From the NCBI GenBank assembly GCA_045600005.1, contig JAZRXB010000247.1, positions 1 to 64,000 on the forward strand: a DNA stretch of 64,000 nucleotides, read 5' to 3'. Shown here in pieces: positions 1-9,700 of the stretch; positions within the stretch are counted from its first letter, which is position 1, and each line of letters opens with the position of its first letter. A program made the position numbers and the translations under genes. The notes below the pieces were generated by a model, which did no database searches, was not told the DNA's origin, and worked only from the letters and a program-made list of their open reading frames with translations. The DNA is from Flemingiibacterium sp045600005. Its GTDB lineage: Bacteria > Bacillota > Clostridia > Oscillospirales > CAG-272.

Positions 1-29
1 GTTTTTCCGGCAGAAAAAACCCGCAAAAC

Positions 30-70
30 AACGGAAGCCGCCCCCCGCGTGAGCGGCGGCGGCCGTTTTC
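30..70 (-). terminator. Terminator after solute-binding protein gene
   Basis: Read on the minus strand, a GC-rich hairpin (GCCGCC paired with GGGCGGC, with ACGG/CCGT at its base) follows the stop codon of the lipoprotein gene and is followed by T-rich sequence. This fits a Rho-independent terminator. Confidence 0.6.
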
Positions 71-77
71 GCAGAGT

Positions 78-1556
78 TTATTCGGCGGTTTCAAACAGAG
101 ACATCGTTTTCTCAATGCTTCCGGCAATGATATCCTGATAAGCGGCAATGATCGACGCGACCTCTGAACTGCCGACGTCAATCGTCTTGCGCAGCTTGTC
201 CTGAACCTCCGTGGTCCAGCCGTAAGCGTCGCCGATATCGAAGAAGCGGCTCTCGTGAATGATGCCGAGCATTTCGATCGAATCCTCGTTGCGCAGACCC
301 TTCTGCGAGACGTTGACCTCGTAGAAGACCGGCAGGACCTTGTCGTAGCTTTCATATGCCAGCGCATCGAGCAGAATACCGGTCGTCTTCGTGTCCTTGT
401 TGGTCATCGGAATGGCAATGACCGGCGCGGCCTTGGAAATCGCGGTGTGATAGCTCTCCTGAGATTCCTCCAGCTTCGGCAGCGGAACAATACCGAAGTT
501 CGATTCGAGGTCGCGGTACAGCTGAGAAGCTTTCAGCTCCGCGCCGAGGAAGAGAGCGCGCCCCGCTTTGAAGATCTTCTCATAGTGGCTTTCGGAAGCG
601 GAGTTGTTCTGCGAGCAGTATTCGTCGGTCTTGGCGAACATCGAAGCGAGCTTGTCAACCAGTGTATAGAAATGTTCGCTGCCCAGTGCGAAGTAGGGAT
701 CGCCCTTTTCGTCCGTCTTGATATAGGACTCGCCGGACGAAATGATGCAGGCGTGCGGGAACGCATAGGAGGAGGTCAGACCGTAAATGCAGCTTCCCTT
801 TACGTCAAAGGGCGTGAAGGCTTCGTCGCCGTTGAGATTACTGCCGACCTTCATATACTTTGCCAGCTCGTCGAACGTCCACTTGCCGGAACGCGCGAGA
901 TCATACGGCTTTTCGAGACCGAGGTCGTTTAACATCGTCTCGTTGAAGAACATACACCACGAGCTTTCAAAGTCGAACAGCGACAGGTCGCTCATCGCGT
1001 AGTAAAGCGCCTTTCCCCTGATCGTCGCGGTCTGCGTGACGGCTTCGACCCAGTATTCCTCATCGAGCTGAAGCTCCGGCACATCAAGCAGATTGATGAA
1101 CAGCCCTTCGGTGATCAGCGGACCGATGTAGGTCGAACCGCAGAGAACGACGTCGTAGGTGTCTTCGTCCGCCGTGATAACGGTGCGCGCCTTGGCCGCC
1201 AGCTGTGCGATCGGCTCCTCGACGACCTCGAGCTTGAAGTTGAATTTTTCCTCCAGATCGCGGTTGCGGCTGTAAACGGTATCGTCCAGCACGTCGCCGG
1301 TCTGCGATTCATGATCGAGATCGGTATAGAAGCCCCACGTCGTGGACGGGTTGAGGATCGTGAAAGTATCTCCATTGCAGTCGAGTTCGGGATAGATGTG
1401 CTTCGGCGCTTCGGTCGTGACAGCCTCGCTGCCGGTGGATGCGTCGGTATTCTCTCCTCCCGAAGGCGCGGTCGTCCCGCCGCCGCACGCCGTTACCGAC
1501 GCAAGCAGCAGAGCGGAAAAGAGAACGGACGCTGAGATACGGTGAATCCGTTTCAT
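78..1556 (-). CDS. Extracellular solute-binding lipoprotein (ABC sugar uptake type)
   Basis: The 492-residue protein opens with a basic N-terminus, a hydrophobic stretch and a lipobox ending in Cys24 (LASVTAC), then a Gly/Ser/Thr-rich linker. This is the layout of a membrane-tethered ABC-transporter substrate-binding protein of the family 1 sugar-binding type. The start at 1556 is preferred because AAAGGA lies about 11 bases upstream; an ATG four codons earlier overlaps that SD. No permease or ATPase gene follows inside the window, so transporter partners are outside it or elsewhere. It lies downstream of, and on the same strand as, a GH16 enzyme, which suggests glycan oligosaccharide uptake. 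The ligand cannot be read from the sequence. Confidence 0.75.
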   Translation of the reverse strand: MKRIHRISASVLFSALLLASVTACGGGTTAPSGGENTDASTGSEAVTTEAPKHIYPELDCNGDTFTILNPSTTWGFYTDLDHESQTGDVLDDTVYSRNRDLEEKFNFKLEVVEEPIAQLAAKARTVITADEDTYDVVLCGSTYIGPLITEGLFINLLDVPELQLDEEYWVEAVTQTATIRGKALYYAMSDLSLFDFESSWCMFFNETMLNDLGLEKPYDLARSGKWTFDELAKYMKVGSNLNGDEAFTPFDVKGSCIYGLTSSYAFPHACIISSGESYIKTDEKGDPYFALGSEHFYTLVDKLASMFAKTDEYCSQNNSASESHYEKIFKAGRALFLGAELKASQLYRDLESNFGIVPLPKLEESQESYHTAISKAAPVIAIPMTNKDTKTTGILLDALAYESYDKVLPVFYEVNVSQKGLRNEDSIEMLGIIHESRFFDIGDAYGWTTEVQDKLRKTIDVGSSEVASIIAAYQDIIAGSIEKTMSLFETAE

Positions 1557-1753
1557 AATAATGGCCATCCTTTCTGTATCATGGATATACAGTCAGATTA
1601 TACCATATCGGGTTCTGAAATGCAAGATATCGCCGTATTTTTTGTTGAATCTGATCAGAATTCTCCCGTTCCTTTGGCTATTGTATCTCCATTTTTCGCG
1701 TTTCTCTTCCACTTTTTCGGAGATGATTTCCGACCCGTGCATCCGAAGCGCAG

Positions 1754-1785
1754 AAAGCCCGCCGGAGAGTCCTCCGACGGGCTTT
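1754..1785 (-). terminator. Terminator after GH16 gene
   Basis: A near-perfect hairpin (AAAGCCCG...CGGGCTTT) lies just past the GH16 stop codon. It ends GH16 transcription at least partly before the downstream lipoprotein gene. Confidence 0.7.
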
Positions 1786-1797
1786 GCTTCTGCCTGA

Positions 1798-2625
1798 TTA
1801 TTCGGCGTCGAATACGCGCACATAGTCAACGGTGAAGGTGTCGCCGACGGCGAGCTTCGCCTCTTCGGTCGCGCAGTGCTGTGCATGACGATAGCCCTGC
1901 ACCTCGGTGGAGATCAGGATAAAGGAAGGGATTTCGGAAACCGGTCCTTCGACCCTGCCGTCTTCTTTTCCGTCCACATAGAACGTATAGCCGTCCTTGT
2001 CCCAGTCGACCGCGAAGGTGTGCCATTCTTCGGGCGCCACATTCGAGCGTCCCGTTCCCGTGCCGGTAAACTTGTTCTTGTGGTCGAAGCCGTAGCCGCC
2101 GGTGTGAACGTAATGGTCAACATACTGACCCGGTGCGAAGGATTCCATGATGTCGATCTCCGCGCCGGAGGTCTTCGGGTCGATGGTCGAACCGATGACG
2201 GGCGACTGGAGCCAGAATGCCGACCACCAGCCGAGCTTCGACTGCAATTTGCAGCGGCACTCGAAATAGCCGTATTTTTTGAGGTACTTGTTCGGTTCGA
2301 GCTTGCCGATCGGCCAGGTCAGACCGCCGCTGAAGGTCGCGCTCTTGGGCGGCTCGGCGTCCATGAAGTTGTGACCGGTCTGAAGCTGGCAGGAGCAGAT
2401 CTCCCCGTCCTTCTCATAGACCGAGAAAACCGCGTTGGAGTTTCCGTCGAGCTTGACGCCCTCGGTACCCCACGTGATGTGACGCTTGCCCATCATGCAC
2501 AGACGATAATCCCACTTGGTCATATCAAGCTCTGTGCCGTCGAACTCGTCGCTCCAGACGAGCTTCCAGTTCTTCCCGTCGGGAAGATAACTCGGAACGT
2601 GTCCGCTGACTTCGTATTTCTGCAT
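1798..2625 (-). CDS. Glycoside hydrolase family 16 (beta-glucanase/laminarinase-like)
   Basis: This 275-residue beta-jelly-roll enzyme carries the GH16 catalytic signature EIDIME, in which the first Glu is the nucleophile and the last the acid/base. The family cleaves beta-1,3, mixed-linkage or related beta-glycans and galactans; substrate is not assignable here. The start at 2625 is chosen because GGAGGA lies directly upstream; a longer reading begins inside the leader and would translate through that SD. No signal peptide is visible, which is unusual for a GH16 and would place the enzyme in the cytoplasm, acting on imported oligosaccharides. It is divergent from an AraC regulator and upstream of a solute-binding lipoprotein, forming a small carbohydrate locus. 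Confidence 0.85.
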   Translation of the reverse strand: MQKYEVSGHVPSYLPDGKNWKLVWSDEFDGTELDMTKWDYRLCMMGKRHITWGTEGVKLDGNSNAVFSVYEKDGEICSCQLQTGHNFMDAEPPKSATFSGGLTWPIGKLEPNKYLKKYGYFECRCKLQSKLGWWSAFWLQSPVIGSTIDPKTSGAEIDIMESFAPGQYVDHYVHTGGYGFDHKNKFTGTGTGRSNVAPEEWHTFAVDWDKDGYTFYVDGKEDGRVEGPVSEIPSFILISTEVQGYRHAQHCATEEAKLAVGDTFTVDYVRVFDAE

Positions 2626-2660
2626 GATGCTTCCTCCTGTAAAGTTCATCCGCCTTTCTC

Positions 2661-2689
2661 TTGACGGATGCTCTTTTTTGTGATATAAT
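2661..2689 (+). promoter_or_regulatory. Sigma-A-type promoter for the AraC regulator
   Basis: TTGACG at 2661-2666 and TATAAT at 2684-2689 are separated by 17 bases. It points toward the AraC-family gene and would leave a leader of about 105 bases. Confidence 0.65.
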
Positions 2690-2703
2690 CACATGGTAAT
2701 CTC

Positions 2704-2732
2704 ATTATATCATTCGGAACTTGCGAATGATA
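2704..2732 (-). promoter_or_regulatory. Possible GH16 promoter with inverted-repeat operator
   Basis: A minus-strand TATAAT at 2704-2709 could serve the GH16 gene; the -35 region is poor. Between them, CATTCG at 2711-2716 and CGAATG at 2724-2729 form an inverted repeat that could bind the divergent AraC-type regulator. Both are inferences from sequence alone. Confidence 0.35.
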
Positions 2733-2800
2733 GACGGATTCTTATCTATTTGCAGGAATTTTTATCAATATCTTAACATCAAGGTCAGGAGCCAGCCGAT

Positions 2801-3724
2801 ATGGAAAACATCACGCTGCCGAAGATCGTCGGTCTCGGCGTTTATGACGCGAACGCGGTCAGGCGTTACCGCGGCGCGTCCGTCACCGTCCCGCGCGTCA
2901 CGGAGGAATATGAGATCGAGCTTCCCGCCGAAGACGGCGGCGTATCGGTCATTGACGGAAAGGAATATCCCATCCGCCACGATCAGCTGATCTTTGTCCG
3001 TCCGGGACAGGAACGCTATACCAGGCTGCCGTTTCGCTGCTGGTACGTGCATTTGGACCCGGCGTCCTCCGTCCGGTCCGAGCCGGAAACGCCGTCCGAG
3101 GACGCCCTTCGCCCCAGTTATCGCTGCCGAAGCGGTCAGTACCGCTCGCCCGTTCACACTCCGGTCGAGGCGGAACCGGACGACGCCTTCTGCCGTCTGT
3201 TCGACGGGATCGGCTCGATCGTGCGTCTTTCGGATGTGCCGCGCACCGAGCAGCTCTTCCGCGACATCATCGGCGCGGCTGCGACCGAACAGAAGGACGG
3301 CGAGCTTTTCATGCAGAGCAGACTTCTCGAACTGGTCTGGTATATGCGGCATGACGCAAGGCTGTTCGCGGCAGACGCGGCGGCGGTCCGGCACAGCTCG
3401 ATCGCAGGCGCGATGGCGTATATCGAATCGAATATCGACCGCAGTCTCACGCTGGAAGAGCTTGCCCAGAGCCAGCATCTGAGCCCGGTCTATTTCCATC
3501 GGCTGTTCACGAAAACCTTCGGCGTCACGCCCTACCGCTATATTCTGGAACGAAAGCTCGCCATAGCGAAGAATCAGCTTCTGATGACGAACCGCTCCTG
3601 CCTTGATATTGCGCTCGGGCTCGGCTTTTCGTCGCAGTCCTATTTCAACTATGCGTTCCGGAAGGAGGTCGGCGTCAGTCCACTGCAATACCGCCGCCAG
3701 TGGTACAGCCGGTATCCGAAATAA
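2801..3724 (+). CDS. AraC-family transcriptional regulator
   Basis: The 307-residue protein has an N-terminal cupin-like sensing region (about residues 1-90) and two helix-turn-helix motifs in the last 100 residues. The C-terminal GFSSQSYFNYAFRKEVGVSP segment is the classical AraC/XylS signature. It is transcribed divergently from the GH16 gene across a 175-base spacer with a promoter in each direction, so it probably controls that gene and the solute-binding lipoprotein in response to a sugar. It is convergent with rplL, with a strong bidirectional terminator between them. Confidence 0.85.
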   Translation: MENITLPKIVGLGVYDANAVRRYRGASVTVPRVTEEYEIELPAEDGGVSVIDGKEYPIRHDQLIFVRPGQERYTRLPFRCWYVHLDPASSVRSEPETPSEDALRPSYRCRSGQYRSPVHTPVEAEPDDAFCRLFDGIGSIVRLSDVPRTEQLFRDIIGAAATEQKDGELFMQSRLLELVWYMRHDARLFAADAAAVRHSSIAGAMAYIESNIDRSLTLEELAQSQHLSPVYFHRLFTKTFGVTPYRYILERKLAIAKNQLLMTNRSCLDIALGLGFSSQSYFNYAFRKEVGVSPLQYRRQWYSRYPK

Positions 3725-3734
3725 ACCTTCGTGA

Positions 3735-3774
3735 GAAAGAAAAAGGTACGGACGGATCCGTACCTTTTTCTTTC
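3735..3774. terminator. Bidirectional terminator between araC-type gene and rplL
   Basis: An 18-bp perfect stem (3735-3752 with 3757-3774) and a 4-base loop has A-rich and T-rich arms on both sides, so it can stop transcription from both convergent genes. Confidence 0.9.
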
Positions 3775-3786
3775 ACGTCGGAAAAC

Positions 3787-4164
3787 TTATTTGATTTCGA
3801 CGGTAGCGCCAGCCTCAACGAGCTTAGCCTTGATCGCTTCAGCGTCTTCCTTGGAAGCGCCTTCCTTGATCGCCTTCGGAGCAGCCTCAACGAGATCCTT
3901 AGCGTCCTTCAGACCCAGACCGGTGAGTTCGCGGACGACCTTGATGACGTTGAGCTTCTTGTCGCCGGCGGAAGCAAGGATAACGTCGAATTCGGTCTTT
4001 TCTTCTTCTGCGGGAGCTGCTGCAGCTGCTGCGCCGCCTGCGACTGCGACAGGAGCTGCGGATACGCCGAACTCAGCTTCGAGAGCCTTTACGAGGTCAG
4101 CAAGTTCGAGAATGGTAAGAGCTTTGATTTCTTCTAAAATAGCGGTAGTCTTTTCGGTAGCCAT
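3787..4164 (-). CDS. rplL: 50S ribosomal protein L7/L12
   Basis: The 125-residue protein has the standard architecture: an N-terminal dimerisation domain (about 1-32), an Ala/Gly/Pro hinge (about 34-53) and a conserved C-terminal domain with GLGLKDAKDLVE, the factor-binding helix. It forms the ribosomal stalk with L10 and recruits translational GTPases. It is downstream of rplJ with a 42-base gap and strong SD. It is followed by a terminator and a convergent regulator rather than by rpoB, which is the usual downstream neighbour in Firmicutes. Confidence 0.97.
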   Translation of the reverse strand: MATEKTTAILEEIKALTILELADLVKALEAEFGVSAAPVAVAGGAAAAAAPAEEEKTEFDVILASAGDKKLNVIKVVRELTGLGLKDAKDLVEAAPKAIKEGASKEDAEAIKAKLVEAGATVEIK

Positions 4165-4206
4165 TTTGAAATACCTCCTGAATTTGTAATTTTGAAATAA
4201 TGAGAC

Positions 4207-4728
4207 TTACGCCTCTGCGGGAGCTTCCGCTCCGCCGTTTTCCTTGTCGATCTTCGCCTGAAGTACATAAGCGAGACCATACAGAGGACCCTGGATCGAG
4301 CCGAGCATCTTGCCGACGAGTACGGGCTTCGGCGGGATCGCTGCGAGCGCTTCAACACCCTTGACGTCGAGGATCTCGCCGTCAACGAAACCGCCCTTCA
4401 GTTCAAACGTTTCGACCTTGTCGGCATATTCCTTCAGGATCTTTGCCGGAGCGACCGGATCGTCCATACCGATGGCAACTGCGGTCATGCCTTCCAGAAC
4501 CTTCTTCAAATCGCCGTAACCTGCGTTTTCGCAGGCTCTGCCGGTCAGAGTGTTCTTGATGACTGCATACTCAACGCCTGCCTTGCGGAGTGCTGCACGA
4601 AGCGCGGTATCGTCCGCAACGGTAATACCAGCGTAATTGACGATGACGCCGGACGATGCCTTCTGGAGCTTTTCGGTCAGTTCTGCAACAGCCTGCTGCT
4701 TCTGGGATAAGACTTTCTCACTTGGCAT
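4207..4728 (-). CDS. rplJ: 50S ribosomal protein L10
   Basis: The 173-residue product matches L10: an N-terminal rRNA-binding domain with the VNYAGI and LRKAGVEYAVIKNTL segments, and a C-terminal helical tail that carries L7/L12 dimers. The start at 4728 is set by GGGAGG a few bases upstream; a longer in-frame reading to 4866 would translate through the structured leader. It is transcribed with rplL from a consensus promoter at 4905-4933 and is likely autoregulated through the L10 leader. rplK and rplA, often found upstream, are not here. Confidence 0.97.
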   Translation of the reverse strand: MPSEKVLSQKQQAVAELTEKLQKASSGVIVNYAGITVADDTALRAALRKAGVEYAVIKNTLTGRACENAGYGDLKKVLEGMTAVAIGMDDPVAPAKILKEYADKVETFELKGGFVDGEILDVKGVEALAAIPPKPVLVGKMLGSIQGPLYGLAYVLQAKIDKENGGAEAPAEA

Positions 4729-4734
4729 AATTTT

Positions 4735-4897
4735 CACCTCCCTGGGATAAATAAAAACACCCTCGTCCGAAAACAATCCGAGCGAAGGACTCAAGGAGAC
4801 CTGAAAATCAAGCCGTATGAAGTCGATCCTCGGCAGGAAAGCGGAGCTTTTGCAGCCGTGCGGCAAGCCGCGCGGTCAACCTGTGGTCTTAGGACGC
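4735..4897 (-). promoter_or_regulatory. L10-type ribosomal protein leader
   Basis: The roughly 165-base 5' leader of rplJ contains several short hairpins and the segments CCTAAGACCACAGGT and CCTGCCGAGG, which resemble the conserved parts of Firmicute L10 leaders that bind L10(L12)4. A U-rich run near 4749-4757 could allow premature termination. Assignment is from recalled motif similarity, not a covariance-model search. Confidence 0.65.
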
Positions 4898-4904
4898 TTG
4901 TATT

Positions 4905-4933
4905 ATTATATCACCAAATCCCGTTTCTGTCAA
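4905..4933 (-). promoter_or_regulatory. Consensus promoter for rplJ-rplL
   Basis: On the minus strand, perfect TTGACA (4928-4933) and perfect TATAAT (4905-4910) are separated by exactly 17 bases, giving a very strong housekeeping promoter just upstream of the L10 leader. Confidence 0.9.
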
Positions 4934-5036
4934 GTCTTTTTGCAGAATTTCGCACAGCGCATTTCACGTTTTTTTGCCATCCTGACGTGTTTTTTCCGTC
5001 AGAATGCCGTGACCGCGCCGGAACGTGTCGTTTTGA

Positions 5037-5065
5037 TTGACAAACTTTCCCTTTCGTGGTACAAT
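5037..5065 (+). promoter_or_regulatory. Promoter for MATE exporter gene
   Basis: TTGACA at 5037-5042 and TACAAT at 5060-5065 with a 17-base spacer, ending 37 bases before the MATE start codon. Confidence 0.8.
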
Positions 5066-5102
5066 ATTATGATCAAGATTTTTAGGAAAAGAGATCCCTG
5101 CC

Positions 5103-6581
5103 ATGAGAAAAAAAGAACAGCTTTCCCGCGAAGAAGCGGGAAACGCAAAATTCATACGCATGACCACCGAACCGGTGGAAAAGCTCATATTGAAGCTCGC
5201 CGTTCCGACGATCATCAGTATGCTGGTCACTACCTTTTATAATCTTGCCGACACGCTGTTTGTCCGTCAGCTCGAAAACGACAGCATGGTCGCCGCCGTC
5301 GGCGTCGTTCTGCCGCTGATGACCATCATTCAGGCGTTCGGCTTTTTCTGCGGACACGGTTCCGGCAACTACATTTCCCGCGCGTATGGACGGCGGGACT
5401 ATAAGGACGCGGAGATCATGGCGTCGACCGGCTTCGGATACGCCGTCGCGTTCGGATTCCTGTTCATGACGGCGGGACTGATCTTCCGCGAGCCGCTCGC
5501 CGTACTGCTCGGCGCGAAAACCGAAGCGACTACCCGCGCTACGATCGACTATATGCTCTATATCCTCATCGGAACGCCGTTCATGACCGGCGCGATCGTT
5601 CTGAACAACCAGCTGCGTATGCAGGGCAACGCTTTTTTCGCCATGATCGGACTGACGTCGGGCGCAGTCGTCAACGTTCTGCTCGATCCGCTGCTCATTT
5701 TCAAAGCGGGCGATCCGCTCTTTGAAGGCGCGTTCGTCATGCCGTGCGGCGCGGGCATGGGAGTCGCGGGCGCGGCGCTCGCCACCGCGGTCAGCCAGAG
5801 CATCAGCTTTCTTCTGCTTCTCATCGGTCTTTACCGCAGCGACAACATCAAAATCAGGCTTTCGTCCTTTTCGCCGAAGCCCTACTATCTCAAAGGCATT
5901 GTGCAGGGCGGACTTCCCTCTCTCGCACGTCAGGGACTGGCAAGCATCGCCTCCGTCTGCATGAACCACGCCATCGGATTATATCTGTCCTCCGGCGAGA
6001 TCATCGACGCGGTTCAGGCGGCGATGACCGGCACGACCAAAATGATGTCCTTCCTGTCCTCTGCGCTGATCGGATTCGGTCAGGGCTTTCAGCCGGTCTG
6101 CGGCTTCAACTACGGCGCGAAGCTCTACGACCGCGTGAGAAAAGCGTTCTTCTTCTGCGTGCGCACCGCCGCGGTCGTTCTGTGCGTGATGTCGGTCCTC
6201 GGCATCCTGTTCGCCGTTCCGGTCGCTTCCGCAGTCGCCGGGACCAGTCCGCTTGCCGCCGAGATCGCCGCGTTCTCGTTCCGTGCGCAGCTGATCGTCT
6301 TCCCGCTGATGTCGTGGGTCATGCTCTGCAACATGATGCTCCAGACGATGGGTCTGACCGGACGCGCCACCGTCGTTGCGATGGCGCGGCAGGGGCTGAC
6401 CTATATCCCGTCCGTCTTTCTGCTGCCGCTCATTTTGAATGCGTGCGGACTCACATATCTCGTCGGCATCGAGCTTGCCCAGACGCTGTCGGATATCCTG
6501 TCCTTCGCCATTTCCCTGCCGATCGGTCTTTCCGCGCTGAACGAAATGAAGCAGAACCGTCCCGCGCCGGACGGAAAATAA
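5103..6581 (+). CDS. MATE-family efflux transporter
   Basis: This is a 492-residue polytopic membrane protein with about 12 hydrophobic segments in two related halves, the hallmark of MATE (NorM/DinF-type) Na+ or H+ antiporters that export cationic drugs and metabolites. The first transmembrane segment begins after a 20-residue charged N-terminus (EPVEKLILKLAVPTI). Length is normal for the family. It has its own consensus promoter and stands alone. The substrate cannot be inferred; the Clostridia MEPA-like subgroup is the likely affiliation. Confidence 0.9.
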   Translation: MRKKEQLSREEAGNAKFIRMTTEPVEKLILKLAVPTIISMLVTTFYNLADTLFVRQLENDSMVAAVGVVLPLMTIIQAFGFFCGHGSGNYISRAYGRRDYKDAEIMASTGFGYAVAFGFLFMTAGLIFREPLAVLLGAKTEATTRATIDYMLYILIGTPFMTGAIVLNNQLRMQGNAFFAMIGLTSGAVVNVLLDPLLIFKAGDPLFEGAFVMPCGAGMGVAGAALATAVSQSISFLLLLIGLYRSDNIKIRLSSFSPKPYYLKGIVQGGLPSLARQGLASIASVCMNHAIGLYLSSGEIIDAVQAAMTGTTKMMSFLSSALIGFGQGFQPVCGFNYGAKLYDRVRKAFFFCVRTAAVVLCVMSVLGILFAVPVASAVAGTSPLAAEIAAFSFRAQLIVFPLMSWVMLCNMMLQTMGLTGRATVVAMARQGLTYIPSVFLLPLILNACGLTYLVGIELAQTLSDILSFAISLPIGLSALNEMKQNRPAPDGK

Positions 6582-6773
6582 AGCGGCATATTTTACCGCC
6601 GAAAGATCCTGCATTTTTCGCTTTATGATATAACCTTCAGACAGGAAAAATATGAGAAAACAAAATCGATCCAATAAAAGCCATCCGTTTTTGTTCATCG
6701 TATAAAGAGACAGCCCGGTGTTCAGGAACGCTCGCCGGAACAACCATCCGTAATTCAAAAAAGAGGTTCAGTT

Positions 6774-9700
6774 ATGATAAAACGATTTCGACAGCGCGCG
6801 GTCAGCCTGCTGCTGACTGCCGGAATGCTCCTTCCTATGGCGTCCGAAGCCTTCGCCGTTCAGCCAGCCGGCGAACAGAGCGGCTCCGCAGGCGGGTTTA
6901 ATTTTGAATATTCCGAATATGCAGCGGACGAAAAGGATTCGCTGACCATTCGCGTCACGCGCAGCGGCGCGGGCGAGGGCGAAGCGGTCGTCACCTTCAA
7001 GGTCGCCGATCTGCTTACGGAATACGGAAAGGATTATGTCGTTCTCGACGCCGACGGTCACGAGCTGACGCGGGTCGAGGGCAGCAAGCCTTCGCTGTCC
7101 GATCTTGAAGAGGACGAACCGGAGGACGAGCGTACAGAGGAACAGTCCGAAACGTCAGACGTTCCTCCCGCCGCTTCGGCTGAGAAAAAGGAAGGCTCGT
7201 CCCTGATGAACGCGGCTTATGCCTATCTGGACATCCCGGACGCGGAAGAAAAGAAGGAAACCGAAAATCAGATGGAAGGTCTGCTCGAAAATGCTGCGGA
7301 CTTCTTCATCGAAGCGCAGGGCGCATGGGGACAGCTCCGTTTCGCGCCCGGTGAGGAGACGAAATCCATCACCGTTCGTCCGATCGACAATGACACGTCG
7401 GACGGCACGCGCGTTTTCCTGCTCTCTCTGACCGGCGCGAGCGGAGAATTTCAGGTCGCGCCCAACGCGACGACCTATGTCAGCCTGATCGACGACGAAC
7501 CTGCCATCCGACAGGCATACGAGCTGATCGGCGAACCGGTCACGCTGACGCCGGAAGCGCCCGAAGCGCAGTTCACCATCCGCCGCACCGAAGGAGTCGG
7601 CGCGTTCGGAAAGGTCTATCTTTCGACCGTCGGCGGGACCGCGCCCGACGGCTCGTATGAGGAAATGATCTATCGGACGGTCTCCTTCCTTCCCGGCGAG
7701 ACCGAAAAAACGGCTTCGGTACGCGCTTTTGATTTTTCCGAAGGCGGGACCTTCGGCGTTCGTCTGGAAGCGCTCGACGGCGTGGAGATCGGAGACGATT
7801 ATCTGGAATTTTCGATGGAACGCCGCTCTGACGCTCCGCTTATGCTTCTGACCGCTCCGTCCGGCGCGGTCCTGCTCGGCAGCCGCTACACGACGCTGCG
7901 CGGGACCGGCGCGTCTTCATGGCCTGTCTGGGGACTTGACTGCGGTCTGTACGATACCTACTGGAAAAAGGATGTCACCGGCGGCGACGGCGACAACTGC
8001 GCGAAGTTCGTCAGCAACGTCATCCCATGGGACGACGCGCCGTTCTATTACGATACTTACAGTGCGTTGGAAGTGCGCAACGAAAACAAGGACAAGCATT
8101 CGATGCTGGTCACGGTGAACCCCTACGATTTCACCGGTGTTTACGGTCTCGCGGCGCGCATCAAAACCGACGGCAAGGGTTCGAGCAAAAAGACCTATTT
8201 TGAGATCGACTCCGACCAGACCTATTCCGGTTCCATCGCAAGCTGGAAAAAGAGCGGCAGCTTCGACTGGACCGACGTCATCCTCAACACGGGCGCGGTC
8301 AATCGGGACGCCTACATCAAGTTCGCGGTCACGCCCGACTCAAGCGGAGATTTCAACAAGCCGCACAGCCTTCTGGCGTATCCCGCTTTTATCTGGGCGG
8401 AATACGATTTTGATCTGCGGAAATCAAACGGGAGCTTCTCCCGCATGGTCTATGATTTCGACGGACATCTGCCGGGAGAAAGCGGCTTCGAGACCGTGAC
8501 CTTCTACGACGACGAAACCCAGGTCGTCTATGATCCCGGCACGGTCGTCGTGCAGGACAGCAGCGCAGATAATGTATCCGGCTTCTACGCAAGCGCGGAC
8601 GCCGTTGTCACGATCACGGCGGAAAAGGAAGCGCAGAATCTGTCCAAGGGCATCTTCCTGAAAGGCGTTTATCTCGCATCGACCGATGTCGCGGCAAGTC
8701 AGATCCCTTCTGCCGACAACGCGGGAAAGAGCGTTTCAAAAGCTGTCTATTACGCCGCTTCGGACGGCGTTGTCACGCTGAGTCTCAATCAGGCGCTGGT
8801 GTCGAAGCTGATCACGGCGGGCGTTGTCAGCTCGACGAACAAAGAACGGGAAAGCATCCGCATCTATCCGGTCTTCGAGCAGGAAAAAGTGATCGTCACG
8901 TTCCGCGCCGCAGATGATAACGGCTCCGTCTTCCTTCACGTCAGCGAAGCGTATCAGAATAAGCTCAACGTCGGCGGGCAGCCGATCGTCTCCTCCATCG
9001 GCGGAAGCGGCAGAGCCTATGCCGTCGCAGTCCCGATCCACTCGGTTCTGCGCATGGGCGCGACCCCTGCAAACGGACGGATGATGAACGGTATTCTCTG
9101 CGAGGACGCGAACGGCTCCTCCCTCGTTTACCGGAAAGCGGGCGGCACGCTTTACAGCGCAATGGAAAAAAGCGGCATCCCGATCACATCCACGGACTAT
9201 GCCAGAGCAGACATCCCCGTCAGCCGTGACACCACGCTGACGCCGAACACCGAAAAGCAGTCGATCACGGTCTGCTACTTCGACCGGACGGGCGTTACGG
9301 ACAGCAACCGTCCCGACGATCTCACCAACCGCGTCGTCTGCTTTGACAATGAAGTCGCCAGCGGCGCGGACGGCGTTCTTTATTTCGACGACGTATGTCT
9401 CGGTCAGACGTTCACCTTCACCGCCATTCCGCCGGAAGGCTGCTATACCGTCTGGGTCAATATGACCGGCGACACGAACGGCGACGGCAAGCTCTCCGAC
9501 GCGGAAAAAGCAGCCGAAGCACGCTGGCGCGGCGACCAGTCCGCGGAAAATCCGTGGTATTACGTCGGCGACCGCCTCTCCGTCACGCTGAAAAAGGACG
9601 GAACGCGGTACTGCTACCAGTTTATGAAGAAAGACACCTCCGGCGTGTCCGAGATCCGGACCGGTCGGATCGAACGGCAGAATTCGACCTTCTGGCGCAT

